From an uncultured Actinomycetes bacterium (lineage in GTDB: Bacteria; Actinomycetota; Thermoleophilia; Solirubrobacterales; 70-9): DNA of 11,298 bases. The translations under genes were made by a program, and so were the position numbers. The notes beneath the pieces were generated by a model that was not told the origin of the DNA, did no database searches, and worked only from the letters and a program-made list of their open reading frames with translations. The stretch lies in contig CAMPIP010000066.1 in assembly GCA_946886425.1 (NCBI GenBank), forward strand, positions 1 through 11,298. Direction: 5' to 3'. Positions 1 to 10,334 of this stretch are shown piece after piece (positions within the stretch are counted from its first letter, which is position 1; each line of letters begins with the position of its first letter).

Positions 1-1
1 C

Positions 2-819
2 GACGAGGACGGGCTCGAGCGGAGCCTGCTCGCTTCGGTCAGCCGCAGCGAGGGTCGCCGGATCGGCCGGGTTGCCGTCTTCGCGCCGGACCGGCTCTCG
101 CTGATCAAGGGCCCGCCGTCGGAGCGACGCGCCCACCTCGACGGCTTCGCCGCCGCGCGGTGGCCGGCCCGTTCCGAGCTGCGTAAGCGCTTCGGCCAGG
201 CGCTGGCCCAGCGCAACGCGCTGGTGGCCAGGATCGCCGCGACCGGCGGCAGCCCCAGCCAGCTCGACGTCTGGGACGCGACCCTGGCCGAGGCCGCCGC
301 GGCTCTCGTCGCCACCCGCGCCGAGGCGATCGTCGAGTTGAGCGCGCCGTTTGCCGCCGCCGCCGAGGAGCTCGGGCTCGAGGGTGGGGGGGAGCTGGAG
401 TACGCGCCCCGCGCAGAGGGCACGGCAGAGGAGATCCGGGTTGGCCTCGAAGAGCGGCGCCAGCAGGACCTGCAGCTCGGTCGCAGCTCCTGGGGCCCGC
501 ACCTCGACGAGCTGAAGGTGCTCGCCGCCGGTCGCTCGTTGCGGCGCTACGGCTCGCAGGGCCAGCAGCGCTCGGCCCTCCTCGCCCTCCTCTTCGCCGA
601 GCGCGAGGTCCTGCTGGCGGCTCGCCGTGTGACCCCGCTGCTACTCCTCGACGACGTGATGAGCGAGCTCGACCCCGGCCGCCGCGAGCGGCTCGTGGCC
701 CGGCTCGGCGACGACGGACAGGCCCTGATCACCGCCGCCGACGAGGAGTCGCTGCCGCCCGCGGCCCAGACCACGGTGGTCCGCATGCCGCCGCCCCAGA
801 TTCGGGACGCCCTCGCCGC

Positions 820-823
<4 letters not shown>
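2..823 (+). CDS. recF: DNA replication/repair protein RecF, C-terminal part (5' end outside window)
   Basis: RecF is an SMC-like ATPase that binds gapped DNA and helps load RecA in the RecFOR recombination-repair pathway. The reading frame is open from the window edge, so the Walker A region and the real start lie upstream; 273 residues are seen. The early part, FAPDRLSLIKGPPSERRAHL, is the typical RecF segment ahead of the coiled arm, followed by QRNALVARI. Near the end come the ABC signature (YGSQGQQRSALLALLFAE, about residues 182-199 of the visible part), the Walker B/D-loop segment LLLLDDVMSELD, and ITAADEESLP as the probable switch region. The stop overlaps the dciA start as ATGA (820-823), implying translational coupling. 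No frameshift or missing motif is seen in the visible part. The recF - DUF721 - gyrB - gyrA order is the classical origin-proximal arrangement. Confidence 0.95.
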
Positions 824-3688
<2,865 letters not shown>

Positions 3689-3835
3689 TTTGGGCGCTGC
3701 AAATCGGCGCATCTCGGGGTCCTCGGCCGTTCGTCTCAGGTCACGCACCGATGTGCGCTCCCCTCATCTCTCCTCCCTGCGTCCCCCGACCTGCTTGGCT
3801 TTCGCACCCAAATCCCTTGAAGGAGCTATTGGCTG
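3689..3835 (+). other. gyrB-gyrA intercistronic region with possible RNA structure
   Basis: This is a 147-base gap. GATTTGGG (3687-3694, covering the last bases of the gyrB stop) is perfectly complementary to CCCAAATC (3807-3814), which lies just before the gyrA ribosome binding site GAAGGAG (3819-3825). Between them are a short perfect hairpin CGCAC-CGAT-GTGCG (3744-3757) and a pyrimidine-rich tract (3758-3779) containing CTCCT, which could pair with the AGGAG. I see no clear promoter, so gyrA is probably co-transcribed with gyrB. The structures could arise by chance. Confidence 0.35.
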
Positions 3836-6352
3836 ATGGCGCTCGACGCTTTGACCGGACGTATCGAAGAGCGCGAGCTCGAGAAGGAGATGCGCTCGTC
3901 GTACCTCGACTACGCGATGAGCGTGATCGTCGGGCGGGCGCTGCCAGACGTTCGCGACGGCCTCAAGCCGGTGCACCGCCGCGTGCTCTACGCGATGCAC
4001 GACATCGGCCTGCAGCCGACCCGTCCGTATCGCAAGTGCGCCTTCATCGTCGGCGAGGTGATGGGTAAGTACCACCCGCACGGCGACTCGGCGATCTACG
4101 ACACCTTGGTACGGATGGCGCAGGACTTCTCGCTGCGCTACATGCTCGTCGACGGACAGGGCAACTTCGGCTCGATCGACGACGACCCGGCGGCGGCGAT
4201 GAGGTACACGGAGGCCCGCCTCGCCCGCCTCGCCACCGAGATGCTGCGGGACATCGACGCCGACACCGTCGACTTCGGTCCCAACTACGACGAGTCGACG
4301 CGGGAGCCGTTGGTGCTGCCGGCGCGGTTCCCGAACCTGCTGGTCAACGGCACCTCGGGGATCGCGGTCGGGATGGCGACCAACATCCCGCCCCACAACC
4401 TGCGCGAGGTGGCGGCCGCGGTCAACGCCTACATCGACGACCCGGAGATCGACATGGCCGGGCTGATGGAGCACGTCAAGGGCCCGGACTTCCCCGGCGG
4501 CGGGATCATGAGCCGCGAGGGGATCCGCGACGCCTACGCGTCCGGGCGGGGCAGCATCAAGGTCCGCGCCCGGGCCCACGTCGAGCCGCTGAAGGGGGGC
4601 AAGGAGGCGATCGTCGTCACCGAGCTGCCCTTCATGGTCAAGAAGGGCGGCGAAGGCGGCCTGATCACCAAGATCGCCGACCTCGTCCGCGACAAGAAAC
4701 TCGAGGGCATCTCCGATCTTCGCGACGAGTCGGACCGCTCCGGCATGCGGCTCGTCATCGAGCTGAAGCGCGGCGGCCCGCCGGCCAAAGTCGTTCTCAA
4801 CAACCTCTACAAGAAAACCGCGATGCAGTCGACCTTCGGCGCCAACATGGTGGCGCTGGTCGACGGGGTACCGCGGACCCTCAGCCTCCTGGAGCTGATC
4901 CACCACTACGTCGAGCACCAGCGCGAGGTGGTCACCCGGCGCACCCAGTACGAACTGCGCCGTGCCGAGGCGCGGGCGCACATCCTCGAGGGGCTGCTGA
5001 TCGCCCTCGACAACCTCGACGCGGTGATCAAACTGATCCGCGCTTCGAACGACCCGGACGCGGCCCGCGAGGGGCTGATGTCCCAGTTCGATCTCTCTCG
5101 CGAGCAGGCGCAGGCGATCCTCGACATGCGCCTGCAGCGCCTCACCGCGCTCGAGGCCGACAAGGTCCGCGCCGAGCACGCCGACCTGATCGAGCGGATC
5201 GGCGAACTGCGGGCGATCCTCGGCGACGAGGCGAAGGTGATGGCGATCGTCAAGGAGGAGCTCGACGAGGTCGTCGACTCCTACGGCGACGAGCGCCGCA
5301 CCGAACTGGCCCACTTCGAGGGCGACGTCGGGATCGAGGACATGATCGCCGACCAGCAGATGGTGATCTCGCTGACCGCCTCCGGGTACGTGAAGCGGCT
5401 GCCGCTGGCGACTTACCGTCAGCAGCACCGTGGCGGCGTCGGGGTCATGGGAATGAACCTCAAAGAGGACGACTACATCGCCCACCTCCACATCAGCTCG
5501 ACCCACGACTACCTGCTGTTCTTCACCAACCGGGGGAAGGTCTACCGGCTCAAGGTCTACGAGCTGCCGGAGGGCTCGCGCAACGCCAAAGGCAGCTCGC
5601 TGAACAACCTGCTGCCGCTGCGCGAAGGCGAGAAGGTGATGACGGTGATCCCGACCCGGGATTTCAAAGAGAACAAGTACCTCGCCTTCGCCACCGCCAA
5701 GGGCCTGATCAAGAAGACCGAGTTCCTCGCCTACAACACGCCGATCCGGGCCGACGGGATCATCGCGATCAAGATCCGCGACGACGACGAGCTGGTCCAG
5801 GTGCGGCTCACCTCGGGTGAAGACGACATCCTCATGGTCTCCCACTCGGGGCACGCCTCGCGCTTCTCGGAGCAGCTGGTTCGGTCGATGGGACGCGACA
5901 CCAGCGGCATCAAAGGCATGAACGTCGCCGGCAAGGACAACCGCGTCCTCTCGATGGACATCGCCCGCAACGACACCGAACTGTTCGTCGTCACCGAGAA
6001 CGGTTATGGCAAACGCACCCCGGTCTCCGAGTATCCCGTCAAGGGTCGCGGCACCAAAGGCGTCCTCACCGCCAAGCTGACCGAGAAGAAGGGCGGCCTC
6101 GCCGGCGCCCTCATAGTCGGCGAGCACCAGGAGCTCCTCTTCATCTCCCAGAACGGCATGGTCCAACGCACCTCCGTAAGCGGCATCTCCCAGATGGGCC
6201 GCGCCACCCAGGGCGTCAAAGTCATGAACATCAAGGACGACGACGTCGTCAGCGCCGTGGCCCTGGTGGTCGAATCCGAAGGGGAGGCGAATGGCGAGGA
6301 GCCGCAGGCGGAGGAACTGCCCGAGGCTTCGGCAGACGGCACGGGCGAGTAG
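3836..6352 (+). CDS. gyrA: DNA gyrase subunit A
   Basis: This is the DNA breakage-reunion and wrapping subunit of gyrase. It has 838 residues, a usual length. The N-terminal winged-helix/tower region begins SSYLDYAMSVIVGRALPDVR. The active-site tyrosine is Y124 in AAAMRYTEARL. In the quinolone-resistance-determining region S85 and D89 of HGDSAIYD are the residues associated with quinolone sensitivity, so no classical resistance change is present. The C-terminal beta-pinwheel starts near MVISLTASGYVKRLP. Its GyrA box reads QHRGGVG (residues 530-536), diverging from the usual QRRGGKG at two positions. The tail (about the last 25 residues) is strongly acidic, as in some other GyrA proteins where it tunes DNA wrapping. 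The ATG is preceded by GAAGGAG with a slightly long 10-base spacing. Confidence 0.98.
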   Translation: MALDALTGRIEERELEKEMRSSYLDYAMSVIVGRALPDVRDGLKPVHRRVLYAMHDIGLQPTRPYRKCAFIVGEVMGKYHPHGDSAIYDTLVRMAQDFSLRYMLVDGQGNFGSIDDDPAAAMRYTEARLARLATEMLRDIDADTVDFGPNYDESTREPLVLPARFPNLLVNGTSGIAVGMATNIPPHNLREVAAAVNAYIDDPEIDMAGLMEHVKGPDFPGGGIMSREGIRDAYASGRGSIKVRARAHVEPLKGGKEAIVVTELPFMVKKGGEGGLITKIADLVRDKKLEGISDLRDESDRSGMRLVIELKRGGPPAKVVLNNLYKKTAMQSTFGANMVALVDGVPRTLSLLELIHHYVEHQREVVTRRTQYELRRAEARAHILEGLLIALDNLDAVIKLIRASNDPDAAREGLMSQFDLSREQAQAILDMRLQRLTALEADKVRAEHADLIERIGELRAILGDEAKVMAIVKEELDEVVDSYGDERRTELAHFEGDVGIEDMIADQQMVISLTASGYVKRLPLATYRQQHRGGVGVMGMNLKEDDYIAHLHISSTHDYLLFFTNRGKVYRLKVYELPEGSRNAKGSSLNNLLPLREGEKVMTVIPTRDFKENKYLAFATAKGLIKKTEFLAYNTPIRADGIIAIKIRDDDELVQVRLTSGEDDILMVSHSGHASRFSEQLVRSMGRDTSGIKGMNVAGKDNRVLSMDIARNDTELFVVTENGYGKRTPVSEYPVKGRGTKGVLTAKLTEKKGGLAGALIVGEHQELLFISQNGMVQRTSVSGISQMGRATQGVKVMNIKDDDVVSAVALVVESEGEANGEEPQAEELPEASADGTGE

Positions 6353-6384
6353 GCCCGCGCCTCCTGGTCGGGGCCAATCGCTTG

Positions 6385-6413
6385 GGTGTTGCTCAAGCTC
6401 AGTGAGCGACACC
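6385..6413 (+). terminator. Stem-loop downstream of gyrA
   Basis: GGTGTTGCTCA (6385-6395) pairs with TGAGCGACACC (6403-6413) over 11 base pairs with one G-U, around a seven-base loop, 33 bases after the gyrA stop. There is no T-run after it on either strand. It may be a weak or factor-assisted terminator, or a 3'-end stabiliser for the gyrBA messenger. Confidence 0.4.
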
Positions 6414-6427
6414 AACGAAGTGAGAAA

Positions 6428-6461
6428 CCCGGCGCCAGGATAAGGAGCGCCCACCGCCGGG
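6428..6461. repeat. Inverted repeat between gyrA and the HD gene
   Basis: CCCGGCG (6428-6434) and CGCCGGG (6455-6461) are perfectly complementary around 20 bases. An alternative pairing GGCGC (6431-6435) with GCGCC (6447-6451) is nested in it. It could be a second part of the gyrA 3' structure. GC-rich repeats of this size occur by chance, so support is weak. Confidence 0.25.
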
Positions 6462-6467
6462 AAACGC

Positions 6468-6497
6468 TTCAGTACGCAAGCATTCTTTCTCTAGATT
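6468..6497 (+). promoter_or_regulatory. Weak promoter candidate for the HD gene
   Basis: TTCAGT (6468-6473) and TAGATT (6492-6497, four of six matches to TATAAT) are separated by 18 bases in a locally AT-richer stretch about 45 bases ahead of the HD gene start. The -35 match is poor; it is listed because the gene stands after the gyrA stem-loop and needs a promoter. Confidence 0.2.
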
Positions 6498-6541
6498 GAA
6501 GATGGTCGAGTAGATTCCCGCGCTCGATCAAGGAGGCGTGC

Positions 6542-8470
6542 ATGCCGCAGTGGGGACTTACGAAAGAGTTACGGAAGGCCGAGCCTTGGAATATCCCACC
6601 CGAGTGGTTGAGGCCGGACAAGGTCATCACCGACCCGATCCACGGGGACATCTACCTCACCAAACTTGAGAGGGCGATCGTTGATAGCCCTCCATTTCAG
6701 CGTTTGCGGAGAATCAGGCAGTTAGGAATGGTTCACCTGGTTTACCCGGGCGCCACTCATACCCGGTTCTCGCACGCGCTCGGGGCACTTCGGGTGGTCC
6801 AAGATCTACTCGACATCATCCTGGGGCAGCGGGACGGCCGGCAGCCAAACCGCGATCTTTTTGCCCAATGGGAAGGCGAGTACAAAGATCAGCCTCGTCC
6901 AGGGAGGAGCGCAAATCGTTTCGACGAGGTAGACGCTTTTGAATGGCGGGTGGCGGAGACGATCGTCCTTGCGCGAATCGGGACTCTCCTTCATGACATA
7001 TGTCACGTGGCATACGGACACACGATTGAGGACGACCTCAAGCTTCTTGATCCGCACGATGAGAACAAAGATCGCTTTGGGGACTTCTGGAAAGAACTCG
7101 GGGCCAGCAATAGCGCAGAGCACGAGACGGTGCAGAAAATTCTCGCCGGCGGCAAGTTACGGCTCGCCCTCGAGGCGATCATTTTGGCCAAGCGACCGAA
7201 GGACTCACCTGCGGACGAGCAGTTGGCCAAACTGAAAAAGTACCCGTTCGTTGCCGATCTGGTTGGAAATACGATCTGCGCGGACCTATTGGATTACCTC
7301 CCTCGCGATCATGCGTACACCGGATTGCCCGTTGGTCTTGGTCAACGTTTCATGACGGCCTTCTATGTAGTGCCGCACCCAGACGGAGATGAGGCGGGGC
7401 ACCACCCGGAACGAATGGCTCTGCGCATTTCGCACAATGGGCGCAACCGCCACGACATTTCTTCCGAGCTCCTAAAGCATCTCCGTTACCGGTACGAGCT
7501 GCAGGAGCGCGCGATCGTTCATCACGGCAAGCTGGCCGCGGACTCGATGCTCGGTAAGGCACTTGAGCTCTGGTCGGACGGCCTTTGGGTTGCCGAGGCG
7601 CGGAGTGAGGGAAGTGCGGAGGTAGAGCACGCAATCGACGAACGCCTAGGTTCCCAGGAGGTTAAGAAGGCATACGTAAGGGACCGTGGCCCTTCGGCCA
7701 AGAAAGCCCTGGATATGAAGGTCAAAGCGGCGATGGAGATTCGGCTGCGCGAACTAGGGGACGATGGACTTCTCGAATACCTGGCAGGTATTGCGGATGC
7801 CGCTCGGGACTCTGCCCCCCTTGATCATCGAGTGCGGTCACTCGCGCGCGACCTTCTCGATCGGCGGCTCTACAAGAGGGCCGCCCAGACGAAAGGAAAG
7901 GCGGTCCGGGACCGGGTGTTCAAGCTATTCGGCGATCGCGAGAAGCGGCGGGCACTCGAGCAGAAGGCCGCGGCGTTCGTCGGTGTCCCCGAGGAGCAGG
8001 TGGTGGTGTGGGTGCCGAACCCAAAAATGCGCCTTAAGGTCGCCGAAGTCCTGGTCGATTTCGGCGAGGGAATCGCTCCCTTCAATAGCTACTCTGATCG
8101 CGGGCGAGATATCTACCAAGATCACGAAGACCTATGGGCAGTAACGGTCTTTGTTCACCGCCATGTCAGAGAAAAGGGCCTAGAGCCCGCAGTGCTGTCC
8201 CGTCTTGCCGAGTTGATGGGTCTTGAGTGGGACATGCACCGCCCGCCCTTAGCCGAGCGTCCCACTGACTGGCCCCTGGCGCTCGCAGGCGCCCATCTTC
8301 TCGACGAGCCGGAGATGGAGGCCGAACTGGAGAAGCTCCTGGCCGACGAGAAGGCGCAGAAGGTCGCTCATCGCTCGTCGGGGGATCTCACTTTCGAGGA
8401 TCTAAAAGCCGAGCTCCAGCCGATCGCCGAGAGAATAAAAGCAAGGGCCAAGCGTACTCGCGGTGGCTAG
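6542..8470 (+). CDS. HD superfamily phosphohydrolase, SAMHD1/YdhJ-like (COG1078 type)
   Basis: A 642-residue protein of the HD-domain family that includes bacterial YdhJ-like proteins and the dNTP triphosphohydrolase SAMHD1. The N-terminal signature DPIHGDIYL (31-39) is followed by [30 protein letters not shown] (52-81). Predicted metal ligands are all present: H78 in FSHALG, H151-D152 in [12 protein letters not shown] (which also keeps H155 and H160) and D248 in [11 protein letters not shown]. After about residue 430 a further 200 residues include [22 protein letters not shown], the regulatory or dimerising region seen in longer members; simple YdhJ proteins are nearer 430 residues. The start has a strong site, AAGGAGG (6530-6536), five bases ahead. 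Codon use differs from the gyr genes, with TTA leucines at residues 10, 61 and 206. A sample row from 6661 has 31 G+C in 60, against 38 in 60 in gyrA from 4681. Substrate is unproved; dNTP hydrolysis is the family-based guess. The stop shares CTAG with the opposing gene. Confidence 0.85.
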   Translation: MPQWGLTKELRKAEPWNIPPEWLRPDKVITDPIHGDIYLTKLERAIVDSPPFQRLRRIRQLGMVHLVYPGATHTRFSHALGALRVVQDLLDIILGQRDGRQPNRDLFAQWEGEYKDQPRPGRSANRFDEVDAFEWRVAETIVLARIGTLLHDICHVAYGHTIEDDLKLLDPHDENKDRFGDFWKELGASNSAEHETVQKILAGGKLRLALEAIILAKRPKDSPADEQLAKLKKYPFVADLVGNTICADLLDYLPRDHAYTGLPVGLGQRFMTAFYVVPHPDGDEAGHHPERMALRISHNGRNRHDISSELLKHLRYRYELQERAIVHHGKLAADSMLGKALELWSDGLWVAEARSEGSAEVEHAIDERLGSQEVKKAYVRDRGPSAKKALDMKVKAAMEIRLRELGDDGLLEYLAGIADAARDSAPLDHRVRSLARDLLDRRLYKRAAQTKGKAVRDRVFKLFGDREKRRALEQKAAAFVGVPEEQVVVWVPNPKMRLKVAEVLVDFGEGIAPFNSYSDRGRDIYQDHEDLWAVTVFVHRHVREKGLEPAVLSRLAELMGLEWDMHRPPLAERPTDWPLALAGAHLLDEPEMEAELEKLLADEKAQKVAHRSSGDLTFEDLKAELQPIAERIKARAKRTRGG

Positions 8471-9228
8471 CGTTGGGCAATCACAAGCAGCTGGCGCCGT
8501 TTTGGATCGAATCGGACGGATCCATGAACCCGTTTGCCTGGCCGCCTGAGGCAAGGGAGTTTCCCGGTTGCGTGACCTTTCGCAATTGCCTGGGCCGTAA
8601 TTCCTGCCTCGCGCCAAGGGCGAAGAGAAGGGATCGGGACGTTGGTCCATTGCTGCAGCAGGGACGAGGGATTTATCTCAGCGTCGCGAGCCCAGAACCA
8701 GACCGCGGCGTCGACCCCTCGATGTGCGGAGACAAAGGCTCGAGCGGCCAGCTCAAGGGATACGTCGAACTGGGCCTGAAGATCAAAGGGACTGCTTGCA
8801 TCAACTGCCGCCCCTTCTGCTGCGCGGCGGGGTACCAGGAGAGAGCGTGCGAATTCATCGCACCAGGCCTCCTCGCTGGCCCCTATCGGACGACTACGGC
8901 GCGGCCCTCCTGGTCCCCTCTCGTAGAAGAAAGTGTGCCCCAGCTCGTGGCAGACACGGAATCGAAATCGATGCCGACTAAGAGCAGGGCGGATCGACTC
9001 AGGGGTGTTTCGCCAACCGCGTCGGGGAATGGGGTCGACGCGAATATCAAAGCGATCCCGGTTGGTGTCCGGTCTGAGATCCGCTTCCACGACTCCGGTC
9101 TTGCTGATCGTCTGAGGGGGGGCGACCCGGCACCCGAGCCCAGTCGCGGCAGCAAAGACGTCAATGGGTTCGGTCTCATCCGCAAAGTGCGCGCGCAAGC
9201 GTTCGGCTTTTTGACGTGATCTAAACAA
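8467..9228 (-). CDS. ImmA/IrrE family zinc metallopeptidase
   Basis: A peptidase of the COG2856/DUF955 family, whose known members (ImmA, IrrE) cleave DNA-binding repressors to relieve repression. With the TTG at 9228 it has 253 residues. The N-terminal [20 protein letters not shown] followed by GLGCRV fits the family opening. The zinc site is VCHELGH (H94, E95, H98), and the third ligand is probably E120 in [16 protein letters not shown], the usual E-x-x-A-N-x-F-A-x-x-L-x-x-P element. The last 90 residues are not recognised. There is no N-terminal helix-turn-helix, so this is a stand-alone peptidase. Start choice is uncertain: the frame stays open upstream to 9426 with an ATG at 9306, but the family similarity begins after 9228 and a good minus promoter (9238-9267) lies just ahead, implying a short or absent leader. 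It diverges from the tandem-RHH gene and converges on the HD gene. Confidence 0.8.
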   Translation of the reverse strand: MFRSRQKAERLRAHFADETEPIDVFAAATGLGCRVAPPQTISKTGVVEADLRPDTNRDRFDIRVDPIPRRGWRNTPESIRPALSRHRFRFRVCHELGHTFFYERGPGGPRRSRPIGASEEAWCDEFARSLLVPRRAAEGAAVDASSPFDLQAQFDVSLELAARAFVSAHRGVDAAVWFWARDAEINPSSLLQQWTNVPIPSLRPWREAGITAQAIAKGHATGKLPCLRRPGKRVHGSVRFDPKRRQLLVIAQR

Positions 9229-9242
9229 TATTGCTGCAATAT
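9228..9242. promoter_or_regulatory. Perfect 15-base palindrome, candidate operator
   Basis: ATATTGC-T-GCAATAT is a perfect inverted repeat of seven-base arms around one base. It overlaps the candidate -10 elements on both strands between the divergent peptidase and RHH-like genes. This is the expected place and size for the site of an autoregulating repressor, and the divergently encoded RHH-like protein is the natural candidate binder. The binding is an inference. Confidence 0.5.
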
Positions 9243-9267
9243 AAATTCTCTTGAAGACGCCATCCAA
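9238..9267 (-). promoter_or_regulatory. Candidate promoter of the metallopeptidase gene
   Basis: On the minus strand, TTGGAT (9267-9262, four of six to TTGACA) and TATATT (9243-9238, five of six to TATAAT) are separated by 18 bases. A start near 9231 would fall within a few bases of the TTG start codon. On the plus strand TATAAA (9240-9245) overlaps this -10 and could serve the divergent gene, though without a well-spaced -35. Confidence 0.5.
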
Positions 9268-9304
9268 ACTCGCTAATACGCGGAATTTGCGTCCGACTCG
9301 ACGC

Positions 9305-9820
9305 ATGCGTGATTGCCCAAAATGGCCAACGATGCAATGGCTCCCCCACGAGGTCGTCGACATCCTGGACGCACGGATCAGCACACTCGCGGACGGCGGC
9401 TTCTCTACTAGCCGTGCGGAGATCATCTGTGCGCTGATCCTCCGCTGCGATCCTTCCGACCTCGGGTTTCTTAAGGAGCTGTGGGACTACAAGTCCTACT
9501 ACCGCCCGGTGCGTCCTTCGCGTGTGCGGCTCCGGGGGGTGCCAGTGATTATCAGGATGCCTTCGCCAATCACGCTTCGTTTAGACGGGCTGGTTAGATC
9601 GGTAGCCGAGCGAAGTCAGCGAACGTACCGGTATGAGCTGATCGGGACTCTGCTCCTATATATGGAGAACGAGGCCGACCAACTCGAAGAAAAATGCTTG
9701 GACTATCGGCAAGCTGCGGCTGGGGAAGCCGCGGTTCCGGGACAGCCAAAGAGTTGGGTCTTAAGCCAGCGGAGACCCCAACCCGGCGCCCGGTCGCTCT
9801 TAGAGACTAAGAAAATCTAA
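9305..9820 (+). CDS. Hypothetical protein with two ribbon-helix-helix-like units
   Basis: I do not recognise the family. With ATG 9305 it has 171 residues; an in-frame TTG at 9251 and an ATG at 9332 are alternatives, and none has a clear ribosome binding site. Two similar segments are visible. Residues 10-48 have WLPHEVVDILDARISTL, then a turn, then STSRAEIICALIL. Residues 82-122 have IIRMPSPITLRLDGLVRSV, then a turn, then RTYRYELIGTLLLY. Each resembles the strand-helix-turn-helix of CopG/ParD-type DNA-binding proteins, with the polar-turn-(S/T)xxxE(I/L)I start of the second helix. The C-terminal 40 residues are low-complexity and probably disordered. Divergence from a zinc peptidase across a palindromic site suggests a transcription regulator or antitoxin that the peptidase might cut. 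Its stop overlaps that of the HNH gene. Reality as a gene is supported by sensible composition; function is a guess. Confidence 0.55.
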   Translation: MRDCPKWPTMQWLPHEVVDILDARISTLADGGFSTSRAEIICALILRCDPSDLGFLKELWDYKSYYRPVRPSRVRLRGVPVIIRMPSPITLRLDGLVRSVAERSQRTYRYELIGTLLLYMENEADQLEEKCLDYRQAAAGEAAVPGQPKSWVLSQRRPQPGARSLLETKKI

Positions 9821-10323
9821 GCGGCCTGCGGTAAGTACTGCTCCCAGTTCTGGGGGATCTTCGGGCTGGCCACCTGGATGAAGACGGTCGGCTCGGGGGC
9901 CTTGGGGCTCGTCTTCGGGTGCATGTGGATCTCGCGGGGGAGGCGGTTGCCCTTGCGGCGGTTGCAGGTGGCGCAGGCGGCGACGATGTTCTCCCAGACG
10001 GACTTGCCGCCGCGGGAGCGGGGGATGACGTGGTCGACGGTGAGGCCGGATTTGGTCGAGCCGCAGTACTGGCAGGTCCAGGAGTCGCGGGCGAGGACGG
10101 CGCGGCGGGTGATCTTGCGGCGGTGGGCCTCGCGGGGGATCCGCACGTAGTTGACGAGGCGGATCACGTCGGGTCGCTCCATCGTCATCCGCTCCGAGTG
10201 GAGGGCACCTGCCTTCTGCTCGAGCAGCTCGGCCTTCTCCTTCAAAAGCAGCACAGCGGCGCGTCTCAGCGTGCAAACGTTGATCGGCTCATACGTTGCG
10301 TTGAGTACCAGGACGCGTGCCAT
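9817..10323 (-). CDS. HNH endonuclease family protein
   Basis: A 168-residue protein with a His-Asn-His nuclease fold. The N-terminal MARVLVLNATYEPINVCTLR (1-20) is characteristic of a widely conserved bacterial HNH subgroup of unknown physiological role. The nuclease core includes the zinc-binding pairs CQYC (84-87) and CATC (117-120), the DH of LTVDHVIPRSRGG (D97, H98), N112 in WENIVAAC and N121 in NRRKGNR, so the site appears complete. It lies 60 bases downstream of pheA on the same strand, but a near-consensus -10 element close to the start suggests its own transcript. There is no Shine-Dalgarno sequence ahead of the ATG, which fits a leaderless or nearly leaderless messenger. GC content returns to the level of the gyrase genes here, so it probably belongs to the core chromosome rather than to the accessory block it adjoins. 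Confidence 0.9.
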   Translation of the reverse strand: MARVLVLNATYEPINVCTLRRAAVLLLKEKAELLEQKAGALHSERMTMERPDVIRLVNYVRIPREAHRRKITRRAVLARDSWTCQYCGSTKSGLTVDHVIPRSRGGKSVWENIVAACATCNRRKGNRLPREIHMHPKTSPKAPEPTVFIQVASPKIPQNWEQYLPQAA

Positions 10324-10334
10324 GGCTGCGCAAG

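Noticed and set aside
4070..4110. Quinolone-resistance change in gyrA
   Set aside because: S85 and D89 are the usual sensitive residues, so no classical resistance substitution is present.
3764..6454. Very long open frame on the minus strand opposite gyrA (896 codons)
   Set aside because: It lies wholly antisense to the unmistakable gyrA gene; its composition (V, D, G, L, H repeats) is what high-GC codon bias gives on the opposite strand, and no family motif is seen.
6353..6541. Possible tRNA genes after gyrA, as found in many actinobacteria
   Set aside because: No cloverleaf, T-loop GGTTCGAATCC-like box or anticodon arm can be found; only simple hairpins are present.
8473..9219. Plus-strand open frame of 248 codons starting three bases after the HD gene, with a cysteine-rich stretch
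   Set aside because: It is antisense to the peptidase gene, which has a complete HELGH and downstream glutamate motif; the plus frame has no ribosome binding site or known domain.
9229..9426. Upstream extension of the peptidase frame to 9306 or 9426
   Set aside because: It has no family similarity, overlaps the divergent gene and would place the promoter-like elements and palindrome inside the coding region. It cannot be fully excluded.
6353..9830. Insertion sequence, integrase, attachment repeats or CRISPR array around the accessory block
   Set aside because: No transposase or recombinase frame, terminal inverted repeats, flanking direct repeats or regularly spaced repeats were seen by eye.
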